Shown here piece after piece: positions 1 to 11,751 of a DNA stretch of 64,000 bases; within the stretch, counting starts at the first letter, position 1; every line of letters starts with the position of its first letter. Both the position numbers and the translations under genes were made by a program. Origin of the DNA: Gnomoniopsis sp. IMI 355080 (Eukaryota > Ascomycota > Sordariomycetes > Diaporthales > Gnomoniaceae); NCBI GenBank assembly GCA_027946555.1, contig JAPEVC010000040.1, positions 1-64,000 on the forward strand, given 5' to 3'. The notes under the pieces were generated by a model that searched no databases, was not told the origin of the DNA, and worked only from the letters and a program-made list of their open reading frames with translations.

Positions 1-566
1 GCCCAGCCCCGCCCAGCAGACTACCTGCCTATACCTGGAGCCCTTGCCACCACCGCCACCTCCAGAACCACGCCTTCCAGAGTCGAGCCTCTCTTCACAC
101 GCACGCGCGTAGCAGACGCGGATTGTCCCGAGATGCATCGGTTGAACTTTGTAGGAGAGGCAGCGGAAGAAATACGAAATCAAAACCAAAGAACAACGTG
201 CGGGCCCAGCAAATCGCTGTCTTCTTAATTACCACACTATTGCGCATTGAACCGGTGCTTGGTTGGCTTCAAATACAGAGGCTAATACACCGACTTTCAG
301 TGACCCGAATCCCCTCTCCAACCACCATCACCACCATCACCACCACCAACCCCAACCTCTCACGGACGCTTACCTCGCCTCAACCCTTTCTCATAATCCA
401 CCTTTTGGCCGCTGAAGTCCCGCTCTCTCCTAGATCTGGGCTAACCCAAACAATTCCGCTTCATCAGCGTCTACACTGACCTACCACTCGTCTTCTGTCC
501 GCCCCAACTTCCAAACGCGACAATCCAGTGTGCGGCTTCACTGCGACCTATTGACAATCCTTCACC
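1..566 (+). other. 5' flank and leader of HOG1
   Basis: No supportable gene lies here. The stretch is rich in C and pyrimidine, as in fungal promoters and leaders, with a CAC/CAT triplet run at about 320-352. The last 80 bases before the HOG1 start have no upstream ATG, and the start sits in a strong CACCATGG context. Confidence 0.6.
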
Positions 567-1820
567 ATGGCCGAGTTCGTGCGCGCCCAGATCTTTGGGA
601 CCACCTTTGAGATCACTTCAAGGTACTCGGATCTCCAGCCCGTTGGTATGGGAGCTTTTGGTCTGGTATGCTCAGCCAGGGACCAACTCACCAACCAGAA
701 TGTTGCCATCAAGAAGATCATGAAGCCCTTCAGCACCCCAGTTCTCGCCAAGCGTACCTACCGTGAGCTCAAACTCCTCAAGCACCTCCGCCATGAAAAC
801 ATCATCTCTCTTAGCGACATCTTCATTTCACCACTCGAGGACATTTACTTCGTCACCGAGCTGCTTGGTACCGACCTGCACCGTCTGCTCACCTCGAGGC
901 CCCTCGAGAAGCAGTTTATCCAGTACTTCCTTTATCAAATCATGCGCGGCCTGAAGTATGTTCACTCCGCCGGTGTGGTACACCGCGACTTGAAGCCGAG
1001 CAACATTCTGGTCAATGAGAACTGCGATCTCAAGATCTGCGACTTTGGTCTGGCGCGCATTCAGGATCCCCAGATGACCGGTTACGTCTCAACCAGATAC
1101 TACCGTGCTCCTGAGATCATGCTCACCTGGCAAAAGTATGATGTGGAGGTCGATATTTGGAGCGCTGGTTGTATTTTTGCCGAAATGCTCGAGGGAAAGC
1201 CTCTCTTCCCCGGCAAGGACCACGTCAACCAGTTCTCTATTATCACCGAGCTCCTGGGGACCCCTCCTGATGATGTTATCAATACCATTGCGAGCGAGAA
1301 TGTGAGCACAAGCCGCCAAATTATCAAGTTTAAACTATTGATACTGACAAACGCGCCAGACTCTGAGATTCGTCAAGTCCCTCCCCAAGCGGGAGCGGCA
1401 ACCCCTGTCAACAAAATTTAAGAACGCAGATGAGCAAGGTATGGCTTGTCGGAATGGATCAATTACAGACGCAAGACTGACTTGAAGCAGCGGTGGATCT
1501 GTTGGAACGCATGCTGGTGTTCGACCCCAAGAAGCGGATAACAGCGACTGAGGCACTAGGCCACGAGTACCTTGCCCCTTACCACGACCCCACCGATGAG
1601 CCCATTGCCGAGGAGAAATTCGATTGGAGCTTCAACGACGCTGATTTACCGGTTGATACTTGGAAGATCATGATGTGAGTAACTTGGACTTCTCCACCCT
1701 TGTAAGGCGATTGGGTTGCTAATATAGAAATGCTTCAGGTACTCGGAGATTCTCGACTACCACAACGTGGACGCGAGCGGAGCACCAGCAACCATGGAAG
1801 AGTATGTTGCTCAACAATAG
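567..1820 (+). CDS. HOG1: Hog1-type stress-activated MAP kinase
   Basis: Terminal Ser/Thr kinase of the high-osmolarity glycerol pathway. In this family the Pbs2-type MAPKK phosphorylates it and it moves to the nucleus to reprogram transcription. Exons are 567-1301, 1360-1438, 1491-1674 and 1739-1820, giving 359 aa, the usual family length. Visible motifs are the glycine-rich loop at about residues 27-34, the ATP-binding Lys49 in VAIKK, the catalytic HRDLKPSN at 139-146, DFG at 159-161, and the activation-loop Thr171-Gly172-Tyr173 that defines the Hog1/p38 class. The kinase domain continues through ERMLVFDPKKR, and the C-terminus holds the Hog1-family segment ending DYHNVD. All three introns are GT-AG and 52-64 nt. 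The gene converges on AVL9. Nothing is broken or missing. Confidence 0.97.
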
Positions 1821-3003
1821 ACGTCCGAGAGGACTATCAGAACGATCCGAGGTTATGTCAGAGGCGATACAGCACAACCGCGAACATGATACCCGAAATG
1901 GGCAAGGACTCGCACAACAAAGGCGAAGGGATGCAGGATATACACGAGTGGGTGCATCACAGGCGCATGGAGGGCTCTAATTGGGCGAGAAGTGGTTTTG
2001 TTTTTTTTCTTGTTCCCCAGAGACAGGTTCAGAAGTCTCGCCCACGAAATATCAACGGTTTCCTAAAGCTATTGCCACTGGTCATGTCCACCAGTGCTCC
2101 AGGAGATGAGTTAGGCGAAAGTGGAAAAGCCGAAAAAGAAGAGTTTATCTCCCGATGCAGCATATACATACATATCTTAACCGACAAGAGAAAGAGGCAA
2201 AGGCGTTCTAGATCAAAGGGATGGACATTAGGCTCCTTTTTTGTGCCTGGTTTGGTTGACTGGCTGGATAGTGTCATGAGAAGAGGATGATTATGTCTAC
2301 CACCTCATCTTTTCCTACCTTGTGCACCGTCTTGAAACCTTTGGGAATGATGTTGAGCGTAATTGTCACTTTGAAAGGTGGCAAGATGAAGAAAACAGAC
2401 TGGGGCATGTTCGAAAAGACAAAGACAAAGACGTTCGTTATAAATAAGAAAGGGGAGGTGCCCAACTCTCCTTTCCATTCTTGGTATGAGCCAGCAACAC
2501 AGGGCCCTTGAATATCAGCTCTCTTGTGGTCAGATATAGCCAAGGACTTCTCACCTTCTCATAAGCACCTTATACACATTGGCAGTCATGGTATCGTCAA
2601 GATCGCAGTATCATTGATCATTTAAACCATCCATTACGCAGTCTTTCTTCCCCTCCACAACCGGCAGAACCATGTATGCTATGCTGTGATGGGTGGTATT
2701 GATATACACTCAAAACTCCGTTCCATGAATTTCCCTTTTTTCCAATGCTTGCTTTACTCGGAAGGATGCCAAAATCATTATTACTCCGGGCTTTCTCGAT
2801 CAATGTGATTAGTCAACTTCTGCAAATGCTTCATTCTTGCACTTTTCCTGCTTATCCTAGACACCGTTGTTCCTCGTCCGGCTCAGGGGTAAGGCCTTGA
2901 GCGGGTATCGTTGAGACAATTTGCTCTTGCCAGGGGACTTCTCGAAAGTCGAACCCTCAACCAGCGTCGGTGCTGCTTCACTAGGCGAGTTCCCACCAGC
3001 GCC
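1821..3003. other. Intergenic, convergent 3' flanks of HOG1 and AVL9
   Basis: About 1.2 kb between two convergent stop codons. Open frames here lack family resemblance and splice support. It presumably holds both 3' UTRs; an ATAAATAAG string near 2450 could serve as an A-rich 3'-end signal, but that is a guess. Confidence 0.5.
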
Positions 3004-5378
3004 CTACGCGAGTTCACGCTCATGTGACACAGTGGATGCGACACCATCATCAGCCCACACACCATTCTCCTTGCTCATGAAATCGATTCTGGTCTTCAGG
3101 GGGGACGAATCAGGCGATGACACCGTCTCGCCAGTCTCGGATCCCAGAATGCTTTCGCTGAATGAGTTGCCCGTATCGGGACGGGGTATTTCCAGGGATG
3201 ACTTCTCCTTATCACTACCGCCCCGGCCGAAGGTGAAAGATGAGGTTGATATGCGCGGGCTCTTGACGCCTTTCTCGGAGCTCGACTGCAGCGATGTAGG
3301 TGTGCTGCTGCCGTCTTTCTTGCTCTTGCTTCGACCAAGACTGAGACCCCATCCACTGGCACCTGCACTGGCACCACCGCCCGCGGCGCTGTTCCCGGTG
3401 CTCCCGGACGATCGTGCTGCCAGTGCCTTGCGCTTCTCACCCGCCCACGAAGCCCAGCTACCCATGTACGACTGTTGCTGCCCATTCTTGACAGTAGGAC
3501 TGGCGGGAGCGGGTTCTGGTCCTTGGGCCTGCTTGGCCTCTTCCGCTTTTTTCCGTTGCGTCTCACGGTAGGACTCGAGCTCCGCGTAGAACTTGTTGAT
3601 CATCGTACCACCTTTCTCCCTTGCCGCAGCCCAGTTCCTTGCGGCCGCCTCCTTGCCAGATGCGAGTTTCTCGTCCAAATGCAACTCCTGAACTTGCTGG
3701 GATACGCGCCTGGATACATCGTCGATCGTCAGGCCGCCCGCACAAAGATGTCTCGGTTCCACAATGTCGAACAAATGGGTGTCTGTTTTGCTGTCCCAAA
3801 TGCGATAGTTCTCGGTCTTCATCCAAGCTTCGATCCATTCCATGTTGAAGTCAATTGCCGGGTCGCCCTCAATATGTGGCAGCAACATCCTCGGGTTGTT
3901 CGCATGCTTGATCATGAAGTTGTGGTACTTGACAGCCGCCAGCAATGCAACGATGTAATCTTCGAATTGCAGCCGGATGAACTCTTCGCTGCCGATGAAC
4001 CCCATTGTCTTGGGCCGACTCGGGTCTGCGTCATCCCACGTGTCATTTACGCTCTGTGTTATGTAGTCGATCCACCGCCGGTCGGGCGTAGACAGCTGTA
4101 ATGCCTGCTTCAGAGACGTGGACGTGATATTTATGAAGTCTTCGTCCAGGTTAATAAGTATGTCACTGTATCGATCTCGCTGCTGAAGTAGTAATGAGTT
4201 GGTACTGCCGACTATGTATGACTTGGTGCCCACATCCGCCAGCACATCGAGCTGTTGCAAGGGCGTGTACGGGCCGAAGAGGCTCCCCTGAGAACTCGTC
4301 AGTTAAGATCATGGCTGTCCCGGAGTTTTGCGTGCCCACCTTGCCAAATATTTGGAGAGGCAAGCCCATATAGGCCTGCAGCGAGCGTCGATCGCTGGTC
4401 CGCAGATTCGTGGGTGCAGTCAGCTGCTTCTCGTAGCCATTGAGCTCTGGATCCGCGCAGTCCTGGAGCTTTCGAATGAGACCCGGTACCAATGATATCA
4501 AAGAAAATTGCATCATGCAAAGTCGCTCGCAGCGAGAGCCGAAAAATAACATCTGCAGAAGACGCATTAGCCATGGTTCCCACCCAAGTGTGAGCAGCCG
4601 GTCCCGGCTAGATACACCGCCTACCTTGGGCTGCAATAAACAACATTTCAGAAGGACCAAAGTCTGCCATTTGAACTCATGGACCATCTCTCTCAGACTC
4701 ATGCCTAGATACGTGTCCCGGCCTTCCTCGTCACTCAGCATACCCCGCTCTTTCTCATCCGCCAGGCTGTCCTGAAAGCGCTTGAGTATCTCCGTATCTT
4801 TGAAATCTCGTTGGTCAAACCACGCGTGCGTTACGACGCTAAGACGCTCCTTGACGGTGCCGAAACTCTGAGGGTTGTCGGCGATGACCACTACGGCTTT
4901 CTGCACTGTCGACCGGGTGACTTCTGGGGGCCTGTCGATGAGGAGTGACGCATCCATCTGTCGTGTACATGATATTCCAAAGAGAGAGGTCGCCGGCTCG
5001 GTTTCTGTCTCGGGGCGTAGGAGTGTGAAGTAGGAAAAGTCTTCGGTTGACCTAATCCGCACAAAAGATCAGTCACAAACACCTCGAAGATACACTGCTC
5101 GGGCCTTGCGAGAATTCTAATTGCGCGAGCTTAGAAATGATGACTTACGCATGCGCGCCATCACTCAAGGCCATGAAGGGCAGGAGAGACCAGCCATAAT
5201 CCACAGCAGGATCCGTGCCCGGGGGGGCGCCGAACCAGGATTCGACCTCTGGACCGCGTTGGTGATGAAAGTCGATGACTGTTACCAATGGTACGAAGCT
5301 CTTGATGGCACTTTTCGGTGTGGAGGTGCCCGAGCCTTCATGGGGTGTGCCGGTTGCAGTCGGTGTAAGAAAGTCCAT
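3004..5378 (-). CDS. AVL9: Avl9-family late secretory pathway protein
   Basis: Avl9 acts in late exocytic traffic from the Golgi to the plasma membrane and belongs to the DENN/AVL9 superfamily that includes human AVL9 and DENND6. Exons on the minus strand are 5378-5149, 5051-4625, 4552-4340 and 4287-3004, giving 717 aa. The N-terminal longin-like strand VIDFHHQRGPEVE at about residues 35-47 is diagnostic. It is followed by STEDFSYFTLL and FGISCTRQMDAS, then the conserved FFGSRCERLCMMQFSLISLVPG helix region after the second intron. The C-terminal third, from about residue 480 on, is low-complexity, rich in Ser, Gly and Pro, and probably disordered. The 72-nt second intron is in frame and stop-free, but removing it restores the conserved QPK-MLFFGSR join. 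Confidence 0.93.
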
Positions 5379-7159
5379 TGCGTCCTTGCCTCCTGCTCCG
5401 GACGAGAAACTGGGTAAGGGCTAGTCCAACGACACTCCCATTGGGAGGTTTACTGTCGCCTTGGACAATGATGCGCAAAGCGCCTCTGGTATGTGTATTC
5501 CAAAGGTCTCGTCGTGGGGTGTTGTGGCGATGTCAGCGTAATAATTTAAGGGCCCTGAGGCACGAGACGAGTGGACGCAATGGAGCAATGACTCGCTTGG
5601 ATTCGATGTTCGCCAAGCCGTTGCAAGCCTTGGGGTTATTGTCGAAATTTTGCAAGAGGTCAGATGTGTCGGTACTTGAGGGCGTCGAGATTGATCAGAT
5701 TAGACGGACCAGTTCGAGTCCTGGTCAAGTGGTAGCGCGTGGCTCGAAGCTCTTTTTGTGACAGAAGAGCAACCCGTAACCGAATCCACGCGTGCCACGA
5801 TCCACACCGGAGGGAGTCGTGGGTCCACCGCTTCGCTGGGGCCGAGATTGGACGACAAATGCCGTCAATTAGATTCCCGGTGGGGAGGAACCCCCGACCT
5901 TGGCGTTGGAGGAGGGACGTGAGATGCAGACGCCAGACGTCCGTCAGGTAGAAAGAATGCGCGCACAAGCTATTGACTTGGATTGGCGTGAAATGTCATG
6001 AGCCCGCGCGGAATGCGATGACGTCTGTTGCCTTTTGAATGGCTGGCCACTGCGACGAGGCGAGAAGCACTGATGATAGCGAGATGACAGGAGAAGATTG
6101 TCCAGGGCGAACTTCGGATTGCCAGACTGGGAGGGAGGTTTTTTTGAGAAAATACCTAAGTACCTACGCAGATGGCTCTGGTCTGGCGTGGACTGGCGGA
6201 TCTCAGATGTCAAGCTCTGGCCGGTGAAGCTGCAATTAGCAGCAACGTCCCGTCCTAATTGAGCGTCGTGGCAGGTGTGACCGACTTGCGTTCCTTCACG
6301 CACAGCGGCTGTACAATTTCGAGAGGTACATATTCTTCTTACTGGCAGTACCGTCCTGGAGAAGCTAGGTAACCAGGTTGGTTGGTTGGCAGTCAGGAGG
6401 GAAAGATTATAATTAAGTGGAATTGAACTAGAAATAGTCATCTGAACTAACAAGAGCATTGTCTAGGGTGCACTGCATGGGTTCCCCAACTTCCCACGAG
6501 ATGGATGGGCCTGATCTACTGCCCGTCTGGCGTCTGCTAACCCGAGAGAGAGGGAGCGGCCCGCGAGTCGCTGTGATGATAGTGCGGAACCTGCATCAGC
6601 TCTGCCCTTGCCTGCCTCCCAACACCTGGCCACGACGTTCCCCCTTATCACCATCTGTGATCCACCCTGTCTTCTGCCAGCTTGTCTTGCATGGCTCTTG
6701 CATCGATCCTGACCCCTGGGCAAACTTCGTCTGGTCCAGTCTCGCATAACATGATATAATGGCACGCTACCTATTGCCCCTATCCTCCGACCAGCCAACC
6801 TACCGCGGTCTAGAACAAAGTTCCTATCAGACAATCCAGTTGTCTTTGTTGGTGCCAAGTCAGGGGCTGGCGGTCTGCCGGGAAGGATCAGGACTGGTAC
6901 GTTGTGAGCCCTCGCTAGTATAATACCTGCTCATTACTTGCTTCCAGACACTCGCTTCACGCGTGCGTGCCAAAGTGCTAGACTTGTTATGACTTTCAAC
7001 TCGTAGTCCCTGAGCTTTTCGAGTTGTTTTTTTGTTCCTAATTAGACTGCTGGCCCCCGGACCCCTACTATGCCAAGCCGGTTCCTTTGCTTTGGAATTA
7101 GACACATCCATACGCCCAACTAGAACAACCTCCTCGCCGTACTACTTCCCTGGGAACAA
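5379..7159. other. Intergenic, AVL9 promoter side
   Basis: 1.8 kb upstream of AVL9 and downstream of NMA111. I see no convincing gene. At 5704-5735 a tRNA B-box-like AGTTCGAGTCC and an A-box-like TGGTCAAGTGGTAGC occur, but in the wrong order and without a tRNA fold. A short GGTT run occurs near 6380. Confidence 0.5.
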
Positions 7160-10100
7160 TCAGACGACCCCCAGATCATCAGGTTCACCGACGTCGTCTG
7201 TAACACTCGGTACGCCTTCGGTACCCTCTCCTTCGAGCATCTTACCCGCCTCATACGTGACCCGTCGCCAACGAGTCTCTACGGAGGGGTCCTTGATCCA
7301 TTCCACCGTGGGGAAATAGTGCTCGTTTTTCTTCATTGTCACCACCCAAGGGACGCTGTCGAAGGTCACAGCCCGTAGCCGGAAGTATGTGTTGTCCGGA
7401 ATCTTCACCACAGCCTCAAGGAACGACTCAAGATCTGGAGTGGGCGCGTTGTTGACGTGCGTGATAAAGTTGGTGGGCGCAAGTCCGTATTGGTAGGATG
7501 GCGAACCTCGAGTTCGTGCCTGGACTGTATATCAGCATCATGGCCCAAAACGATAGTGATAGCCCCTGGAAAGCAGTCTGTGACAAGGGGACGAGCTCCG
7601 AGACACGGAGAGATAAAACTTACCGAGACATACACCTCGCTGAACAGTTTGCTGATTTGTTGTCGCACCGCGTGGTGCGGCCTGTGAAGAATGGCACCGC
7701 AGAAGCTGATAGCCCGGTCAGTCTCAACGTCATCCGCTGCCACCGTGGGCAGACGAATGTGAAGCTCCTCGCAGTCCCTGACAACTACTGCGTCTAGGAA
7801 CTCATTGTCGTACATCACATCCAATTCTGAGATACGTGTGATGAGCTTGCCGTTCAACGTAAGCAGAATGTCGCCCTCAAGCAGAGCCTCGTCTGTCTCG
7901 TCCCGCTCAAAGGTTCTCTTCGTCACCATGAAAACCTGGTGATGCGATGTGTTGACTTGTGAAACTTTTTGGATCCAGTCTTCCGATACACCCATCAGAC
8001 GAGCTTGTGACATGGCTATAGATCTGAACTCAACAGAAAGCATCCGCAACTTTGGCACAATCCCATTTTGTATCTGGGCAACCACCGGCAGTAGCGTAGG
8101 TGCGGCCAGACCCAAATGATATTCCTCATCCCTGTGGGTTGACGGAGAGCGCTCGCCAAGATATGTGAGCCAGAGAGCTTGGACCGCCCCGTCCGGTGCG
8201 ACTAGAACGCCACTCCCACACTGGCTACTTAGACTCGTATCGACCGTGATGGCGTCAACATTCACGGCGCGGTACCTGGGAGCCCCCGAGTTGGCGGGAA
8301 TAGCGACAGCAAAGATTTCGGTCACACTGGTAGCCGTATGAACCACGCGACCGATACGATTGTATCCAATGAAGTAGGTTGATGCTCCCTGGGTGATCTG
8401 TTCAGTAGAGAATTTGGCGCTCTGTACAGGAGCGTCCACCAATTTCGGGTCGTATTGAATGATGGCATAGTTCTGGAGAGGGTGCAGGAAGACAACCTTG
8501 CCTTCTACGACGATGGAGTCGGCGATGGTAATGGAAATGTCGCAGAGGTCGTAAGGAACAATTGCTCTCGATATGACAACGAGACCCTTGTCGGCATCAA
8601 TTACGAGACCCATTCCCCATTTGCGGTTCTTTGGAAACCCGTCCAGTTTGACTGGCATTGTGCAGTTGACGTGCACAAACGACTTCACCAGCTCAGCTAC
8701 AGCCGGGTGCGACGTATGCTCAAGTTGGATGAATGATGCCTTCCTGGGCACGGGAGGAACAGGTGGTAGTGGGTCCTTTGAAACGTATGTCAGTACTTGT
8801 CTGAGATGTTGACGGGAAGGCTTCCGAGATATCAACACGAGGAAGTGTATGCCCTCTGTGGGCACCCAGCCAAGGCCTCGCAATTCTCCATGTGGCAGCA
8901 TAAAGAAGGGAAAAGACAAAAAAAAAAAGAGGTGCAAGCCTGCTGTCTTGATGCCACTTACTGCCAGATCCGTAAAATCCCACAGACCACTTTCGTCATT
9001 CCGCACCGCGAGCTTCATCTTAGAGGACCAATGCCTGTCGATATAGATGACCGTGGTGTTGAGCGTATGCAAATCCCTAAGATGCTTTGGGGTGGTCAGC
9101 TGAAGTATCGTCGCACTCACCCTCACAGCTCGCCAACTCACCTTGTACGTCACCACGATCCGTGCCTTGTCGGGGATGGTCTTTGCCACTTCGATGAACG
9201 TTTCCAGGTCGGGTACTTTCTTGTGATCAAGCGTTTGAATCAACCAGCCGTTGTCAGAGTTGTCAAATCGAAAAGATCCCGTTGCTTCACACACGTAAAC
9301 GCCCTTGCATGCCACGCCGTATAAACGAGCTTGTTGATATGACAGAGTGTGGAAGCTACCACCAGCGACTGACACAAAGCGATCAGGAGTAATCGTATGC
9401 AAATCGCCCACTTCGATCTGGACCTCGATTTCGGCTGAGCCTCTCTGAAGGAGAAGAGTGATGCTTTTGCCGACACTGGAATCCATGATATCATCAAGGC
9501 GTGTGAAGGATGTGATCAACTCATCATTCACTTTGATGAGAACATCACCCTCTTGAATCTTGTTGTGTGACGGGCCTTCTGGAAGGATGATCTCGGCCAC
9601 CAACATGTTCGTCTCCTTGGGAAATCGCTTTCGCATCTGAGCCTCCCACTCTGTCGACAGACCGAGTCTCCGACACTCATCAAACGGTTTGAGGAGAAAT
9701 TGGCACTGTATATCACCTCTCGTGATTGGCTTGCCTTCCTGCAAGCACTTCAACGCTCGCAGTGGCCGGTCTAGAGGAAGGAAGTAGTCCGTAGAAGCGC
9801 CATCAGCTCTTCCGCCAGCTTGCAAGGCCACAGCATAGCCGTCCAAGTTGACGACCGGACTGCCGGACGACCCGCCACTTGCTGCAGCAGATGCCTGGTA
9901 GTAGCTAGTGTTGAAATCGCTGTAGCCTTCACCATACTCGGGAGCGTTGCGGTCAAGACGACTGATGACACCAGAGAGAATACTGAGCTTCTCGCCAGCA
10001 TCATTACCAACGACACGGATCTCGATACCCACTGGGATTCAATTAGCACAGACAAAGGGCATAAAATCATGCTTGCGGCTTACCTTTGGCCAGATCAGGC

Positions 10101-10778
10101 CGCAGCGTGAGCGCCTGGACGGGCATATACTTGATGGCCTTGGGATCGAATTTCAGGATGCCGAAATCGTGGACAGGGTCACGATAGACCGGGTAGGCAT
10201 CAACTTCCTCGTGGTTATCGAAAACGACAAACCCCCAAAATGGCCCCGAGCCCACAACGTGTCTGTTGGTAAGGATGTAGCCGCGCTCAGCATCAACAAC
10301 AAATCCTGTTGCCTCAGAATTCAAGGCCGGGTCAGTGTCAAAGGAGCAAGTCTGACAAAATCTTATAGATACGACGTTGCGCACAACGTTTTCTACACAA
10401 GTCTGCCTACATGGTCAGGAGTCAGTAGTTGTACGAAAAAGCGGCAGGAAAGCACAGTATTGGGACTTCAAAAAAATGAAATGCTGTAGTTCTCGGGCGC
10501 TTCTTTCTTGAAATCAAAACGCGGCCAAAATCGAGTGTGACTTGCCATTCAGCTGTGTCTGGCCCTAACGACGGAAGGACCTGCAGGGCAGCCTCGTCAA
10601 TGTATTCATCGTCCATTTCGAGATCTGCGGCTTCAACATCGGGGGTGTTATCGCCCGCGGACTGCCTGCCGTTATTCATAGAGGAGCGAAGGAACTTTTT
10701 GGAGGGACGGCCGCTTTCGATCATCTCGAACGGGGAGGGCTTGCGCTTGGCGCGTGGGGAGGTATTTGCGCCGTTCAT
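7160..10778 (-). CDS. NMA111: Nma111-type nuclear HtrA-like serine protease
   Basis: Nuclear HtrA/Omi-family protease linked in yeast to pro-apoptotic function through degradation of the IAP protein Bir1. Minus-strand exons are 10778-10542, 10402-10084, 10031-9142, 9084-8962, 8775-7624 and 7519-7160, giving 1026 aa, matching the fungal family. A basic N-terminus with AKRKPSP and RPSKKFLR is a likely nuclear localisation signal. The trypsin-like triad is visible: His127 in ILTNRHVV, Asp158 in DPVHDFGILKFDP, Ser241 in GGSSGSPVV. PDZ repeats follow. A second, degenerate protease half reads SRAIVPYDLCD where the His would be, as usual for this duplicated architecture. Intron 1 uses an unusual GTCACA donor, supported by the conserved EWQ-TCVENVVRNVVSI join. 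Confidence 0.96.
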
Positions 10779-11751
10779 GCTGGAGGAGGGAAGCTGGGTG
10801 TTTTGCGACGTTGTTGATGGTGACCCTGGTTTGTCGGTACTGTGTACAGCGGTAGTCGAGGTCGGCGCCTGCGTAGAGGCAGAGGGAGGAGGCGAGACTG
10901 TCGAATGGGTGCCGAAGGTTCGAATGAGGCGAGCCCGAGGTGTGACGGGGTCGCGGCAGTGCGCGGTGAGGAGAATATTGGATGAGCAGGCCGAAGTGGG
11001 ACGAGGCTGGCGTCGAATATCGAAGCAGGAGCTCGAATGATTAGAATGGATCCTGAGATGTGCAAGTCTAGCAATGCCCGGACCAATGTTGATGCCAACT
11101 CCGTTGCGCAACGAAGAGGCCAGAACCGTCTGCATTCAGCACAACCATCCGCCTCGACCGACGAGCAGCGGTGATGTTCGGTCGGCTAGGAAAAGACCGC
11201 AATGACCGCCGCTCAGTTGCAAGAACGAAATAGACAGAAATCAGCCAATCTGGAGCAAGAATGGTCGCGAGACAAGGCGCAGCGCAACCACTTTTTCGAA
11301 TACTGAGCACGGGTTTGCTTTTAAGCTGACCGGGATGGTTCCACTGCAGCCTGCTCGAGTGACAGCCCCTGCATAGCTACGATTACATAATACACCAGAA
11401 GAAAGGTAAGATATTAATTGACTACTAATCGAATGAATATTGTAGTATTTGTGCTCCTTACTTCCTTTGGTTGTTTTGAATCAATGGCGGCTTAATTAAC
11501 ATCGTCTTGATGTTGTGTATCAACCTCGATTCCACACCCTTGAGTCTCATTGCCTCAACCCGAGGCACAACTTTACCTTCAGAGCAGTTCTTTATGCAAC
11601 GAACAACCTAAATCAGTCAAAGAAAGTTCATATTAGCGTGTATGGGTATCTTGACGTGCTTGCTATCAGTGGTTCTCGTTTCAGTCTGTATGATGGGCAT
11701 TCATGTGCGCCCCGGTCAGGTTTCCCAGAACTTGGGTTAGGTCCACAGCAC
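10779..11751. other. Intergenic, NMA111 upstream region
   Basis: About 1 kb. The NMA111 frame stays open upstream to 11135, but I chose the ATG at 10778 because the conserved basic N-terminus begins there. A plus-strand open frame at 10537-11040 is antisense to exon 1 and is not supported. Nothing else recognised. Confidence 0.5.

Noticed and set aside
1730..2290. 186-codon plus-strand open frame
   Set aside because: It overlaps the last HOG1 exon in another frame and runs into the 3' flank; no domain, composition unlike a protein.
5704..5735. tRNA-like B-box (AGTTCGAGTCC) and A-box-like sequence
   Set aside because: The boxes are in reverse order, the T-stem has mismatches, and no cloverleaf with an anticodon arm can be drawn; a TACTTGA/TCAAGTG pairing around it encloses too little sequence.
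10537..11040. 167-codon plus-strand frame
   Set aside because: Antisense shadow of NMA111 exon 1 and its upstream region.
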